In this document: one piece after another, positions 1 to 5,876 of the stretch
Position numbering within the stretch: the stretch's first letter is position 1
Layout: each line of letters opens with the position of its first letter
Assembly (NCBI GenBank): GCA_028287885.1
Contig: JAQBOT010000463.1
Span: forward strand, 1-9,999
From: Pedobacter sp.
Lineage (GTDB): Bacteria; Bacteroidota; Bacteroidia; Sphingobacteriales; Sphingobacteriaceae
Length of the DNA: 9,999 bases
Reading direction: 5' to 3'
Notes under the pieces: generated by a model
Database searches by the model: none
What the model saw: the letters and a program-made list of their open reading frames with translations, nothing else
What the model was told of the DNA's origin: nothing
Translations under genes and position numbers: made by a program

Positions 1-419
1 TCGTATGTAATTGGCCAATTGTCTGTAAGTCCGTCCTTACATTGAAAGTCTTCAGGTCCCATCCGCAACGAGATCCTTCCCCAGTGGTTGGTACGCCCAC
101 CTAGCATTCTAGACCGGAACCAAGCGAACTCAGATCCGTTTTTCTGTGTATATGGTTCTCCGTCAAGCGTCCAGCCACCATAGGCCGCATCGAAATCCCC
201 GAAAGGCCTGGTGCTGCTTGCCCCACGCCTAGGTGACTCCCATGGCCATTTCAACTGTTGTGCATCCGTTCTTGGATCGAAATAATCACCGGCTTCAAGC
301 ATAAGGACTTTCTGTCCGGCATGAGCAAGCACATAGCCTGCCATTCCGCCTCCAGCGCCCGAGCCAACGATGATGGCATCGTATTCAACATCGGACTTCT
401 TAATTTGAAAATCGTTCAT
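1..419 (-). CDS. GMC family oxidoreductase, N-terminal part (partial, runs off left edge)
   Basis: Flavin-dependent GMC oxidoreductase; only the first 139 codons are in the window. The protein starts MNDFQIKKSDVEYDAIIVG. It has a Rossmann FAD-binding motif GSGAGGGMAG at residues 19-28, the acidic residue E42 at the end of beta-2 (LMLEAGD) expected to bind the adenosine ribose, and the second GMC signature GGRTNHWGR at 107-115. This pattern is that of the gluconate/fructose dehydrogenase-like GMC branch, which in Bacteroidota oxidises sugars or glycosides, often at C3, and usually works with a small 'gluconate 2-dehydrogenase subunit 3' partner. No such partner lies upstream, where the CvpA-CAP gene is found; it could be downstream, out of view. 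No twin-arginine or other signal is visible at the N-terminus, so export, if any, would rely on a partner. No Shine-Dalgarno sequence is seen. Family assignment is firm; substrate is unknown. Confidence 0.9.
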   Translation of the reverse strand, partial: MNDFQIKKSDVEYDAIIVGSGAGGGMAGYVLAHAGQKVLMLEAGDYFDPRTDAQQLKWPWESPRRGASSTRPFGDFDAAYGGWTLDGEPYTQKNGSEFAWFRSRMLGGRTNHWGRISLRMGPEDFQCKDGLTDNWPITY

Positions 420-512
420 TGTTTAAGTAATTCAGGTTTATATTGGTATTCCTGGGTAATTTAGAGTTTATTTCAAAAAAGTGGGTGATTAAACTATAAA
501 ATTGTTGATACG

Positions 513-1469
513 TTAGTTTCGAAAGTTCTGCGTAATCATCAATCCATAGATCCCTCCATCCAATACGGCTATCCCTATTCTACCAAATGCAGGGTTTAAA
601 ATGTTAGCACGATGACCTGGTGATTTCATCAAGCCATTATGAGCAATACTTAACCTTTGGGCAAGTGCAAGATTCTCCCCCGCAATGACAAAGGTTACCC
701 GTTCTCGTGCCATGCGGTCAAAGGGACTAGCTCCTTCCGGTGTAATATGCGAAAAGTACCCCCTTTTAAACATATCTACTGAATGCTTCCTGGCAACCCC
801 GGTCATTTCAGAGTCGAGTTTAAGTGCATGTAAGCCCTGCAGTAGGCGTTCTTTATTCACCAGCAACAGCATATCCGCTTCCAGGTCAGGCCTAACGTTT
901 GGGTTTTTTACGGTAAAGGGCAGCTTTATTGGTTCTTCAGCCCCGACCTTTAACGAAACGTCCGGACCGCTTTGGTTTAAAGCGTTAGAAAACACAGCAG
1001 AGAACTTTTGCCCTAACCAGCCTACCTCAGCCATTAGTCTGTTTGCCAGCCTACTCTCCTGAACATGCTTGGTAAGCAGATTCGAAAAGGGCAAGAGTAG
1101 TAGGAAGGCACCTATAAATCCGGCCCACAACAAGCCATTTATTATTCCTGGCAAAATGCCGAGTAACCTGTTGATTACATTCTTGTGAATTTTTTCCGGT
1201 AAGTTGAAAATAACCCAATTCGAAGCTTGATCCAGAAATAGCTTAAAAATAATTGTGGTCACAATAAAACTTAATGGAGAAGCCCAAACTCCAAGTGCAG
1301 GTATAATCTTCTCCATACCATCGCTTAAAGGCCTATTCACCAGAAAAGCCAACATTAAGCTGCCTACCCAGGAGAGCAACTCAAGCGTAGATATGATAAA
1401 TCCGCGTTTGATACACGCCAAAATAGAGGACAACCCAACAAGGATCAAAATGATGTCAATATAGTTCAT
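513..1469 (-). CDS. CvpA-like membrane domain fused to CAP (SCP/PR-1, YkwD-type) domain
   Basis: A 318-residue two-domain protein. Residues 1 to about 130 are a CvpA (colicin V production)-like membrane domain with about four hydrophobic helices (roughly 2-19, 24-45, 63-80, 102-128). After a polar linker (about 135-195), residues 200-316 form a CAP domain: RKHSVDMFKRGYFSH (H229), GENLA (E265), H277 and SPGHRANIL (H286), then MITQNF. The cavity His/Glu residues typical of bacterial CAP proteins are therefore present. By analogy with MarP, a CvpA-like domain that tethers a periplasmic protease, the CAP domain probably faces the periplasm, but topology is inferred. The ORF can be extended 7 codons to a TTG, but the ATG giving MNYIDIILIL is the natural start of a CvpA domain. 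It lies 27 bases after the methyltransferase and is probably co-transcribed with it. Biochemical role is unknown; bacterial CAP proteins are linked to envelope or wall functions. Confidence 0.88.
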   Translation of the reverse strand: MNYIDIILILVGLSSILACIKRGFIISTLELLSWVGSLMLAFLVNRPLSDGMEKIIPALGVWASPLSFIVTTIIFKLFLDQASNWVIFNLPEKIHKNVINRLLGILPGIINGLLWAGFIGAFLLLLPFSNLLTKHVQESRLANRLMAEVGWLGQKFSAVFSNALNQSGPDVSLKVGAEEPIKLPFTVKNPNVRPDLEADMLLLVNKERLLQGLHALKLDSEMTGVARKHSVDMFKRGYFSHITPEGASPFDRMARERVTFVIAGENLALAQRLSIAHNGLMKSPGHRANILNPAFGRIGIAVLDGGIYGLMITQNFRN

Positions 1470-1496
1470 TGGCAAAGCCTCAGTCCTCAAATACCA

Positions 1497-2357
1497 TTAC
1501 CATTTAAATTGTTCTTTCTCGGCATAAATGATCAACGCACTAGAATCGCTCTCGATATTTCCGTTTGGGTACCGCTCAATCAACACTTGATAGACTTCTT
1601 TCTTTATTTTTTGTTTCAACGCATCATCAGCATTAGCTAAGGCTGCTGCAATTGGAGGTACAATTTCGTTCATCATCTGCCAATATAAATCGATTGTTTG
1701 AGCTTGAATCTTACCAGGCAACACTTCTACTGCAATGTTTTTAAAACCTGCATCGACTAATAATTCGGTCATCATTCCATCTTGAGCACAGCGAAACATG
1801 CTTGGAGTATTAGGCAGAGGCGGCGGAAGTTCAATATTCCTATTTATCACAGCCATGATTGCCGTCACCCAGAAATTCTTTTCCGGTCCATTCCAGACTG
1901 CAGTTGCAAGCTTCCCTCCCGGCTTCAAAACCCGCAACATCTCCTTAGAAGCAGTCAACAGATCGGGAAAGAACATAAAACCGAAACGGCAGCTTATCGC
2001 ATCGAAGGTATAATCCTTAAACGGAAGACTGCAGACGTCACATACCGATGTTTCAATATTTGGAATTTGACGTTTGGCAGCATTTTCCCGAGCAATCTGC
2101 AACATGTCTTCTGACAGATCTGTTAAGACTACTTTGCCAGCTTTAACCTTGCCGGCGATGGTTAAGCCAGGTTCTCCGGTCCCAGTTGCAATATCAAGTA
2201 CCTGATCATTGTCCTTCAAATTCAATATCCGAACCATTTCATCTCCCATTGGCTGCAAGAAGTCCATAGTAACAGCATCCCACTTCTTCCAGCCTGCAGA
2301 GAATTTGTTCCAGGTTTGCCGCTGTTGTTCACGAATCAGTTCAAACTGTGCTTCCAT
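1497..2357 (-). CDS. class I SAM-dependent methyltransferase (UbiE/Methyltransf_11-like)
   Basis: Cytoplasmic 286-residue methyltransferase with a complete Rossmann-type SAM-binding core. Visible motifs are motif I VLDIATGTGEPG (53-64), the acidic D80 after beta-2 (VVLTDLSEDML), motif II VCDVCSLPF (105-113) and the post-motif LRVLKPGGKL (141-150). The N-terminal stretch with WNKFSAGWKKWD (16-27) and the C-terminal helices resemble UbiE/COQ5-like and small-molecule methyltransferases, but nothing proves a quinone substrate, and it should not be named ubiE on this evidence. The start ATG gives MEAQFELIREQQ; no Shine-Dalgarno sequence precedes it. It sits between the propeller gene (23 bases upstream) and the CvpA-CAP gene (27 bases downstream) on the same strand, so it is probably the middle gene of an operon. 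The substrate is unknown. Confidence 0.88.
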   Translation of the reverse strand: MEAQFELIREQQRQTWNKFSAGWKKWDAVTMDFLQPMGDEMVRILNLKDNDQVLDIATGTGEPGLTIAGKVKAGKVVLTDLSEDMLQIARENAAKRQIPNIETSVCDVCSLPFKDYTFDAISCRFGFMFFPDLLTASKEMLRVLKPGGKLATAVWNGPEKNFWVTAIMAVINRNIELPPPLPNTPSMFRCAQDGMMTELLVDAGFKNIAVEVLPGKIQAQTIDLYWQMMNEIVPPIAAALANADDALKQKIKKEVYQVLIERYPNGNIESDSSALIIYAEKEQFKW

Positions 2358-2380
2358 ATAAACTATTGCTTAAATTCAGT

Positions 2381-3970
2381 TCATTTCTTGGCATTCAAAT
2401 CTAGTTTGGCCAGCACACTTGCTTCAGACATGGTGTCGGTTCCACCAGGAAAGATGGAAAATAGCAGTTGCGTATTGCTTACTAGAGCAATCTGCTTACT
2501 GTCTGGCGACCAAGACGGTGTATTGATTGTTCCTTGTCCGCCGTATAGGTAGGCAATAACTTTTGACGGCCCGCCTTTCGCAGGCATGAGCCTTAAGTAA
2601 ACATGCTTATAAAAAGGGTGATCACCTGGTTCTACCTCTTCTTTTAAAAACGAAATGAAGACGATCCATTTACCATCTGGCGAGATGTGCGGGAACCAGT
2701 TGTTAAATTGATCGTTTGTAACTTGCGTTTGCTCGCTGCCATCTGGTTTCATCCGCCAAATCTGCATTAAGCCCGAACGCACCGAATTGAAATAAATGTA
2801 TTTGCCGTCGGGTGTATATTCAGGGCCATCATCCAGTCCTTTTGCTGTGGTAAGCCTTACTTCGGGACCACCGGTTGCCGGAATCCTATAAACATCAAAT
2901 TCCTTATTTCGTTGGCCGGTAAACACAATATACTTGCCGTCTGGCGACCAGCCGTGCATGTATGAAGGTCCAATGGGTGTTATTCTTTTCGCCTGTCCAC
3001 CCGTGTTCGGCACAACATATCCTACCGAAGCACCGTTTTCACCTTCCCCACTACTTATGGCAAGCATTTTACCGTCAAAAGAAAGCACATGGTCATTGTT
3101 ATTGCGCTTGGCATCACCAGTGTTTAAAGCTTCAGGAACATTCGTGGCCAGGTCAAATTGATACAGCTGACCATCAGAATTGTAAATCAGGGAACGGCCA
3201 TCCTTGTTCCAGTTTGGTGCCTGTATGGAGCCTGGATTCTGGTAGATGATCCTTCGCTTTCGCGTGGCTATATCCAGGATCTCCAGATTGCTTCCGATAT
3301 ATTTCCGGTAAGGCACCAAACTTGCCGGAGCCGGTACAACAACCCGAACATTACTAAATATCGCTTTTTCCATAGCATTTGCGTTGTGCGAACAAACAAA
3401 GAGCCCCACGTAAACGTCATCTCCAAGCTCAAGGTTCTCAACTTTTTCAGATACAAAGGTCTGTCCATCCTTCGCCACTGACATCGTGTAAACATTGCCC
3501 GTTCTTTCTAATTGGACAACATCGGCAAAGGTAAGGCTTGATTTAATCTCCTTCGTTTCAGCGGCGATCTCTGGCCGGTATTGTATGGAAGTTAACCCAT
3601 CTCCATGGACAACAGCGTTGATGTGTTTCGCGTTTGAATCTAAAGAACTCCGCACCATCCAGCCCCATTTTCGATGTTGCTCTACCCCTTTACCAATAAA
3701 TGCGCCTTGTGTCCGCAGAATAAAATCGCCTTTTATTTTTCTCCATACAAAATGAAATTCATCTTTATTAGCCCAGATGTTGGAACCAGCACCTGAAATC
3801 GTGTATTCCTGGGTTTGTGAATTATAACGGGCCTGGCCGGGCAGCTTTACATGGCCTACATCTGTTTGGTTGTGAAAGATTCCAATAGAAGAACTTTGTG
3901 CATGAGCAATGGCTGTAAGCATTAGCATTGGAAGCAGCCATAGAAATGTTAAAATGGGAAAGCGGCGCAT
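2381..3970 (-). CDS. secreted protein: concanavalin-like (DUF1349-like) domain plus six-repeat TolB/PD40 beta-propeller
   Basis: A 529-residue exported protein. Residues 1-25 are a signal peptide (RR then a hydrophobic core, ending AIAHAQ). Residues about 28-213 look like a concanavalin A-like/DUF1349 beta-sandwich: an early FVWRKIKGDFIL, WGWMVRSSLD, a VQLERTGNVYTM strand, and a closing VYVGLFVCSHNANAMEKAIFSNV-type end (given here in pieces). Residues about 220-500 carry six PD40/WD40-like repeats with a (S/T)PDGK-type turn, near 253, 294, 339, 383, 427 and 485; the last, PSWSPDSKQIALVSN, is very typical of TolB-like proteins. No lipobox cysteine is seen, so it is predicted to be periplasmic or secreted rather than a lipoprotein. 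Such propellers bind ligands or proteins; the sandwich domain may bind sugar. It is the first gene of the minus-strand set. No catalytic site is recognised, so an enzymatic role cannot be claimed. Confidence 0.87.
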   Translation of the reverse strand: MRRFPILTFLWLLPMLMLTAIAHAQSSSIGIFHNQTDVGHVKLPGQARYNSQTQEYTISGAGSNIWANKDEFHFVWRKIKGDFILRTQGAFIGKGVEQHRKWGWMVRSSLDSNAKHINAVVHGDGLTSIQYRPEIAAETKEIKSSLTFADVVQLERTGNVYTMSVAKDGQTFVSEKVENLELGDDVYVGLFVCSHNANAMEKAIFSNVRVVVPAPASLVPYRKYIGSNLEILDIATRKRRIIYQNPGSIQAPNWNKDGRSLIYNSDGQLYQFDLATNVPEALNTGDAKRNNNDHVLSFDGKMLAISSGEGENGASVGYVVPNTGGQAKRITPIGPSYMHGWSPDGKYIVFTGQRNKEFDVYRIPATGGPEVRLTTAKGLDDGPEYTPDGKYIYFNSVRSGLMQIWRMKPDGSEQTQVTNDQFNNWFPHISPDGKWIVFISFLKEEVEPGDHPFYKHVYLRLMPAKGGPSKVIAYLYGGQGTINTPSWSPDSKQIALVSNTQLLFSIFPGGTDTMSEASVLAKLDLNAKK

Positions 3971-4129
3971 AAGATAGATTTAGAAGGTAAATAACTGATT
4001 ATGTTAAATATAATTGTTTTTACACTTAATATCTCAATTTTATTAAAGCTGAATACGATGGTATTATTAAGTTTCATAACGACTATTGAACTTAAATGCA
4101 AATAGCAGGTTAATGTGTAAATTGTCTGC

Positions 4130-4780
4130 ATGAAAACAGCAATTGTAATTGGAGCAACCGGACTGGTTGGTAAACAGCTTATACACCTATTACTTGAAGA
4201 TGCGCGGTTCAGCAAGGTTTGTGTTTTTGGCAGGCGAAGTCTTGGAATACAGAACCTCAAATTAGAAGAACGGCTTATTGACTTCAATAAACCGGATAGC
4301 TGGCAGGTACTGGTAACGGGTGACATCTTGTTCTCCACCTTGGGCACGACGCTAAAACAGGCCGGCGGCCAGCAGGCACAATATAAAATCGACCATACCT
4401 ATCAATACCAGTTTGCCGAAGCTGCGGCATATAACGATGTGCCTGTGTATGTGCTTGTATCTTCTGCGTCTGCAAGCCCGGATTCAAAAATCTTTTATTC
4501 AAGAATGAAAGGTGAACTTGAACATGACGTAAAGAAACTTCCTTTTAAAACCATCAACATATTACAACCGAGTTTATTGGTTGGAAACCGCGAACATGCA
4601 CGATTTGGTGAATCCTTCGGGTACAAAGCGTTAAGCGCCTTTAATTCCCTTGGTTTATTCAAAAAGTACCGCCCAATTCAAGACAGGATTGTCGCCAAGG
4701 CAATGATCAATGCAGCCATTAATGCGCTCCCTGGTGTCCACGTCTTCAGTTTAGACCAAATATTCAAACTTGCCGACTAA
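4130..4780 (+). CDS. NAD(P)H-binding atypical SDR-like protein (NAD(P)-binding / HTATIP2-like)
   Basis: Cytoplasmic 216-residue protein of the atypical short-chain dehydrogenase group that includes HTATIP2 (CC3/TIP30)-like proteins. The glycine-rich NAD(P) motif IGATGLVGKQL is at 7-17, followed by VFGRRSLG (32-39), where the arginines suggest NADP(H) preference. SSASASPDSKIFYSRMKGELE (111-131, read as SSASAS, then Y123 and K127) supplies a serine and a YxxxK pair, as in the catalytic site of extended SDRs. LQPSLLVGNRE (145-155) is the conserved strand after the active site. Length is normal for the family. The start is the first ATG after a divergent 159-base gap; no Shine-Dalgarno sequence is visible. 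Its TAA overlaps the stop of the convergent DUF1080 gene by 4 bases. Substrate and pathway are unknown. Confidence 0.85.
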   Translation: MKTAIVIGATGLVGKQLIHLLLEDARFSKVCVFGRRSLGIQNLKLEERLIDFNKPDSWQVLVTGDILFSTLGTTLKQAGGQQAQYKIDHTYQYQFAEAAAYNDVPVYVLVSSASASPDSKIFYSRMKGELEHDVKKLPFKTINILQPSLLVGNREHARFGESFGYKALSAFNSLGLFKKYRPIQDRIVAKAMINAAINALPGVHVFSLDQIFKLAD

Positions 4781-5574
4781 AATCCTTTGGTCTTTGAAAG
4801 GTCCAGCAGTTCAACTTTACGAAATTCTACTGGCTGGCCCTCGCTTTGAAGTGCTATAAAGCCGCTTTTAAGGAGCTTTCCATCCTGTTTAATTTTTGGA
4901 TCATAATTCTCCACTACTCCACCGCCAATTTGCGGTTTGCTGTATTTCATAACGGTGTCTCCATTTATAATGTGAGTGATCAGGGAGTCACCGAGCACGA
5001 TCAGCTCTGCTCTAACCCATTGATCCCCTTCATAGGTTTTCGATTTGGAGTCTATGCAATGTCTTTCATCCAGCTTACCCTCATAAACAACCTTTGTTCC
5101 CGGAGAGCACATATTCCCTGTTGGCCGCGGCTTCCCATCGCCTAAACCAGCTAATAACTGGAATTCTATGGAAATTGGCCAGTCCTGCTCTTTTGGCATC
5201 GTGCGTGGATCCTGAGAATGAAACATGACTCCGCTATTAAGCAGTGTATAATCAGGTGCACCCCGCTGATGTTTTCCCGTGAACCGGTATTCTACAACCA
5301 AGTGGTAATAAGAAAATGGAACCTTATAATATAGATGCCCAAATTGGTCATTGAAGTCGCCATATTTATCATAACGCACTTTAATAATTCCATCCTCCAC
5401 GCGAAAGGTGTTCCCAAAATTATCGCCCACTTCATGATGGTGAATCTTTACGAACCAGTCTTTGATGTCTTTGCCATTGAAAAGTTTAATCCACTGCGGT
5501 TTCTGCGGTGGTTTAACAGCGGTGCTGCTCGTTAAAACGAATAGCAGGAGAAAGGCGACTAATAGGTTTCGCAT
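4777..5574 (-). CDS. DUF1080 / 3-keto-disaccharide hydrolase family protein, exported
   Basis: A 265-residue protein of the DUF1080 (3-keto-disaccharide hydrolase, concanavalin-like fold) family. Residues 1-20 form a signal peptide (MRNLLVAFLLLFVLTSSTAV) without a lipobox cysteine, so it should act in the periplasm or outside. Family landmarks: WIKLFNGKDIKDW (28-40), FRVEDGIIKV (57-66), LNSGVMFHSQ (112-121), SIEFQLLAG (135-143), TGNMC (152-156) and SGFIALQSEGQPVEFRKVEL (237-256). Characterised members hydrolyse glycosides already oxidised to the 3-keto form, releasing 3-keto sugar; others act on different 3-keto glycosides. The GMC oxidoreductase at the left edge is of the class that could supply such 3-keto substrates, although the genes are not in one operon. 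Transcription probably starts in the repeat-containing divergent region to the right. The specific substrate cannot be read from sequence. Confidence 0.9.
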   Translation of the reverse strand: MRNLLVAFLLLFVLTSSTAVKPPQKPQWIKLFNGKDIKDWFVKIHHHEVGDNFGNTFRVEDGIIKVRYDKYGDFNDQFGHLYYKVPFSYYHLVVEYRFTGKHQRGAPDYTLLNSGVMFHSQDPRTMPKEQDWPISIEFQLLAGLGDGKPRPTGNMCSPGTKVVYEGKLDERHCIDSKSKTYEGDQWVRAELIVLGDSLITHIINGDTVMKYSKPQIGGGVVENYDPKIKQDGKLLKSGFIALQSEGQPVEFRKVELLDLSKTKGF

Positions 5575-5614
5575 AATATATTTGGTTATAGCGGAGGCCG
5601 CTTGTCTAAACTAC

Positions 5615-5623
5615 TAAATTATA
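5615..5623 (-). promoter_or_regulatory. possible -7 box of the DUF1080 gene promoter
   Basis: On the minus strand the bases read TATAATTTA, one mismatch (final A for G) from the Bacteroidota -7 consensus TATNNTTTG. It lies 41 bases before the ATG, a plausible distance for a 5' leader. A clear TTTG-type -33 box at the usual 17-23 base spacing is not seen; the TTTG present is only 6 bases away. Tentative. Confidence 0.35.
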
Positions 5624-5659
5624 CTTAAACAAAATGAATGTTCCTTTAAATCGCTATGG

Positions 5660-5679
5660 GCAACGACCAAACACGTTGC
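5660..5679. repeat. inverted repeat GCAACG/CGTTGC
   Basis: Perfect 6-base arms at 5660-5665 and 5674-5679 separated by 8 bases (ACCAAACA). It could be a protein-binding site or a small hairpin. Its right arm overlaps the left arm of the next inverted repeat, so the two structures exclude each other. Confidence 0.5.
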
Positions 5680-5700
5680 ATGAACAGCCCTAACATGCAA
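5676..5700. repeat. inverted repeat TTGCATG/CATGCAA
   Basis: Perfect 7-base arms at 5676-5682 and 5694-5700 with an 11-base loop (AACAGCCCTAA). It shares TTGC with the inverted repeat at 5660-5679. It lies in the divergent region to the left of the 11-base repeat array, and upstream of the DUF1080 promoter-like box. No T-tract follows, so it is not a terminator. Confidence 0.5.
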
Positions 5701-5742
5701 GGATCAAGCTCGGCCAACACAAGGGGTACACAAGGTATTTCG

Positions 5743-5797
5743 CCCTGTTTGGGCCCTGTTTGACCCCTGTTTGCACCCTGTTGCGGGCCTGTTTCCA
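5743..5797 (+). repeat. tandem array of five 11-base repeats, consensus CCCTGTTTGNN
   Basis: Five head-to-tail units begin at 5743, 5754, 5765, 5776 and 5787: CCCTGTTTGGG, CCCTGTTTGAC, CCCTGTTTGCA, CCCTGTTGCGG, GCCTGTTTCCA. The core CCTGTT is invariant and spacing is exactly 11 bases in every step. CAAGG motifs to the left, at 5698, 5720 and 5731, fall in the same 11-base register, suggesting a degenerate extension to about 5698. The array is more GC-rich than its surroundings. Eleven bases is about one helical turn and not a multiple of three, so it is non-coding and would place repeated sites on one DNA face. It sits between the two divergent promoter regions. Whether it is a local operator array or a dispersed repeat family cannot be decided from one copy. 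Confidence 0.85.
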
Positions 5798-5813
5798 CCG
5801 GAACTTAAAACAA

Positions 5814-5844
5814 TTTGGACCGAATATCTATTAACTATAAGCTG
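5814..5844 (+). promoter_or_regulatory. possible promoter of the PRC-barrel gene
   Basis: TTTG at 5814-5817 followed after 18 bases by TATAAGCTG (5836-5844), which matches the Bacteroidota -7 consensus TATNNTTTG except for two bases. Spacing is right, the -7 match is only moderate. The -7 box overlaps the left arm of the hairpin at 5839-5860. Confidence 0.3.
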
Positions 5845-5860
5845 GTTAGTCTTCCAGCTT
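5839..5860 (+). promoter_or_regulatory. leader inverted repeat AAGCTGG/CCAGCTT
   Basis: Perfect 7-base stem (5839-5845 with 5854-5860) and an 8-base loop (TTAGTCTT), ending 7 bases before the Shine-Dalgarno sequence of the PRC-barrel gene. It may be an operator or a 5' mRNA hairpin. No U-tract follows (TAAAATT), so it is not a terminator. Confidence 0.5.
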
Positions 5861-5867
5861 TAAAATT

Positions 5868-5872
5868 GGAGG
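5868..5872 (+). promoter_or_regulatory. Shine-Dalgarno sequence GGAGG of the PRC-barrel gene
   Basis: GGAGG lies 4 bases before the ATG at 5877. It supports that start and stands out because most genes in this window have no recognisable Shine-Dalgarno sequence, as is common in Bacteroidota. Confidence 0.65.
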
Positions 5873-5876
5873 TTAT

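Larger units (their letters stand above)
5575..5876. other. 302-base divergent intergenic region
   Basis: Non-coding region between the minus-strand DUF1080 gene and the plus-strand PRC-barrel gene. From left to right it holds a -7-like box for the DUF1080 gene (5615-5623), two overlapping inverted repeats (5660-5679 and 5676-5700), an array of 11-base repeats (5743-5797, with a degenerate extension to the left), a possible promoter for the PRC gene (5814-5844), a hairpin (5839-5860) and a Shine-Dalgarno sequence (5868-5872). No ORF of significance is present; the 11-base period itself speaks against coding. Confidence 0.8.

Noticed and set aside
433..454. CAGG/CCTG inverted repeat before the GMC gene
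   Set aside because: Four-base arms with a 14-base loop are expected by chance and no T-tract follows.
685..1062. Plus-strand open frame of 125 codons
   Set aside because: It lies opposite the CAP domain coding region, has no family resemblance and no start signal; a shadow frame.
1470..1490. TTG start giving seven extra residues to the CvpA-CAP protein
   Set aside because: The next ATG begins directly with the first CvpA membrane helix; TTG starts are uncommon and no ribosome site supports it.
1782..2114. Plus-strand open frame of 110 codons
   Set aside because: Antisense to the methyltransferase core with its motifs intact on the other strand; a shadow.
2934..3755. Several overlapping plus-strand frames of 75-107 codons
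   Set aside because: All antisense to the propeller protein; low-complexity, no domain, no start signals.
3971..4129. Consensus promoters in the divergent gap
   Set aside because: Only weak boxes are seen (for example TATATTTAA on the minus strand with a TTG 22 bases upstream); two mismatches in the -7 box are too many to list as a feature.
3949..4347. Minus-strand open frame of 132 codons covering the divergent gap
   Set aside because: It crosses the start of the NAD(P)-binding gene in antisense and its peptide looks random; the gap is better read as promoter sequence.
5743..5797. CRISPR array
   Set aside because: Units are 11 bases in direct contact with no unique spacers and no cas genes nearby.
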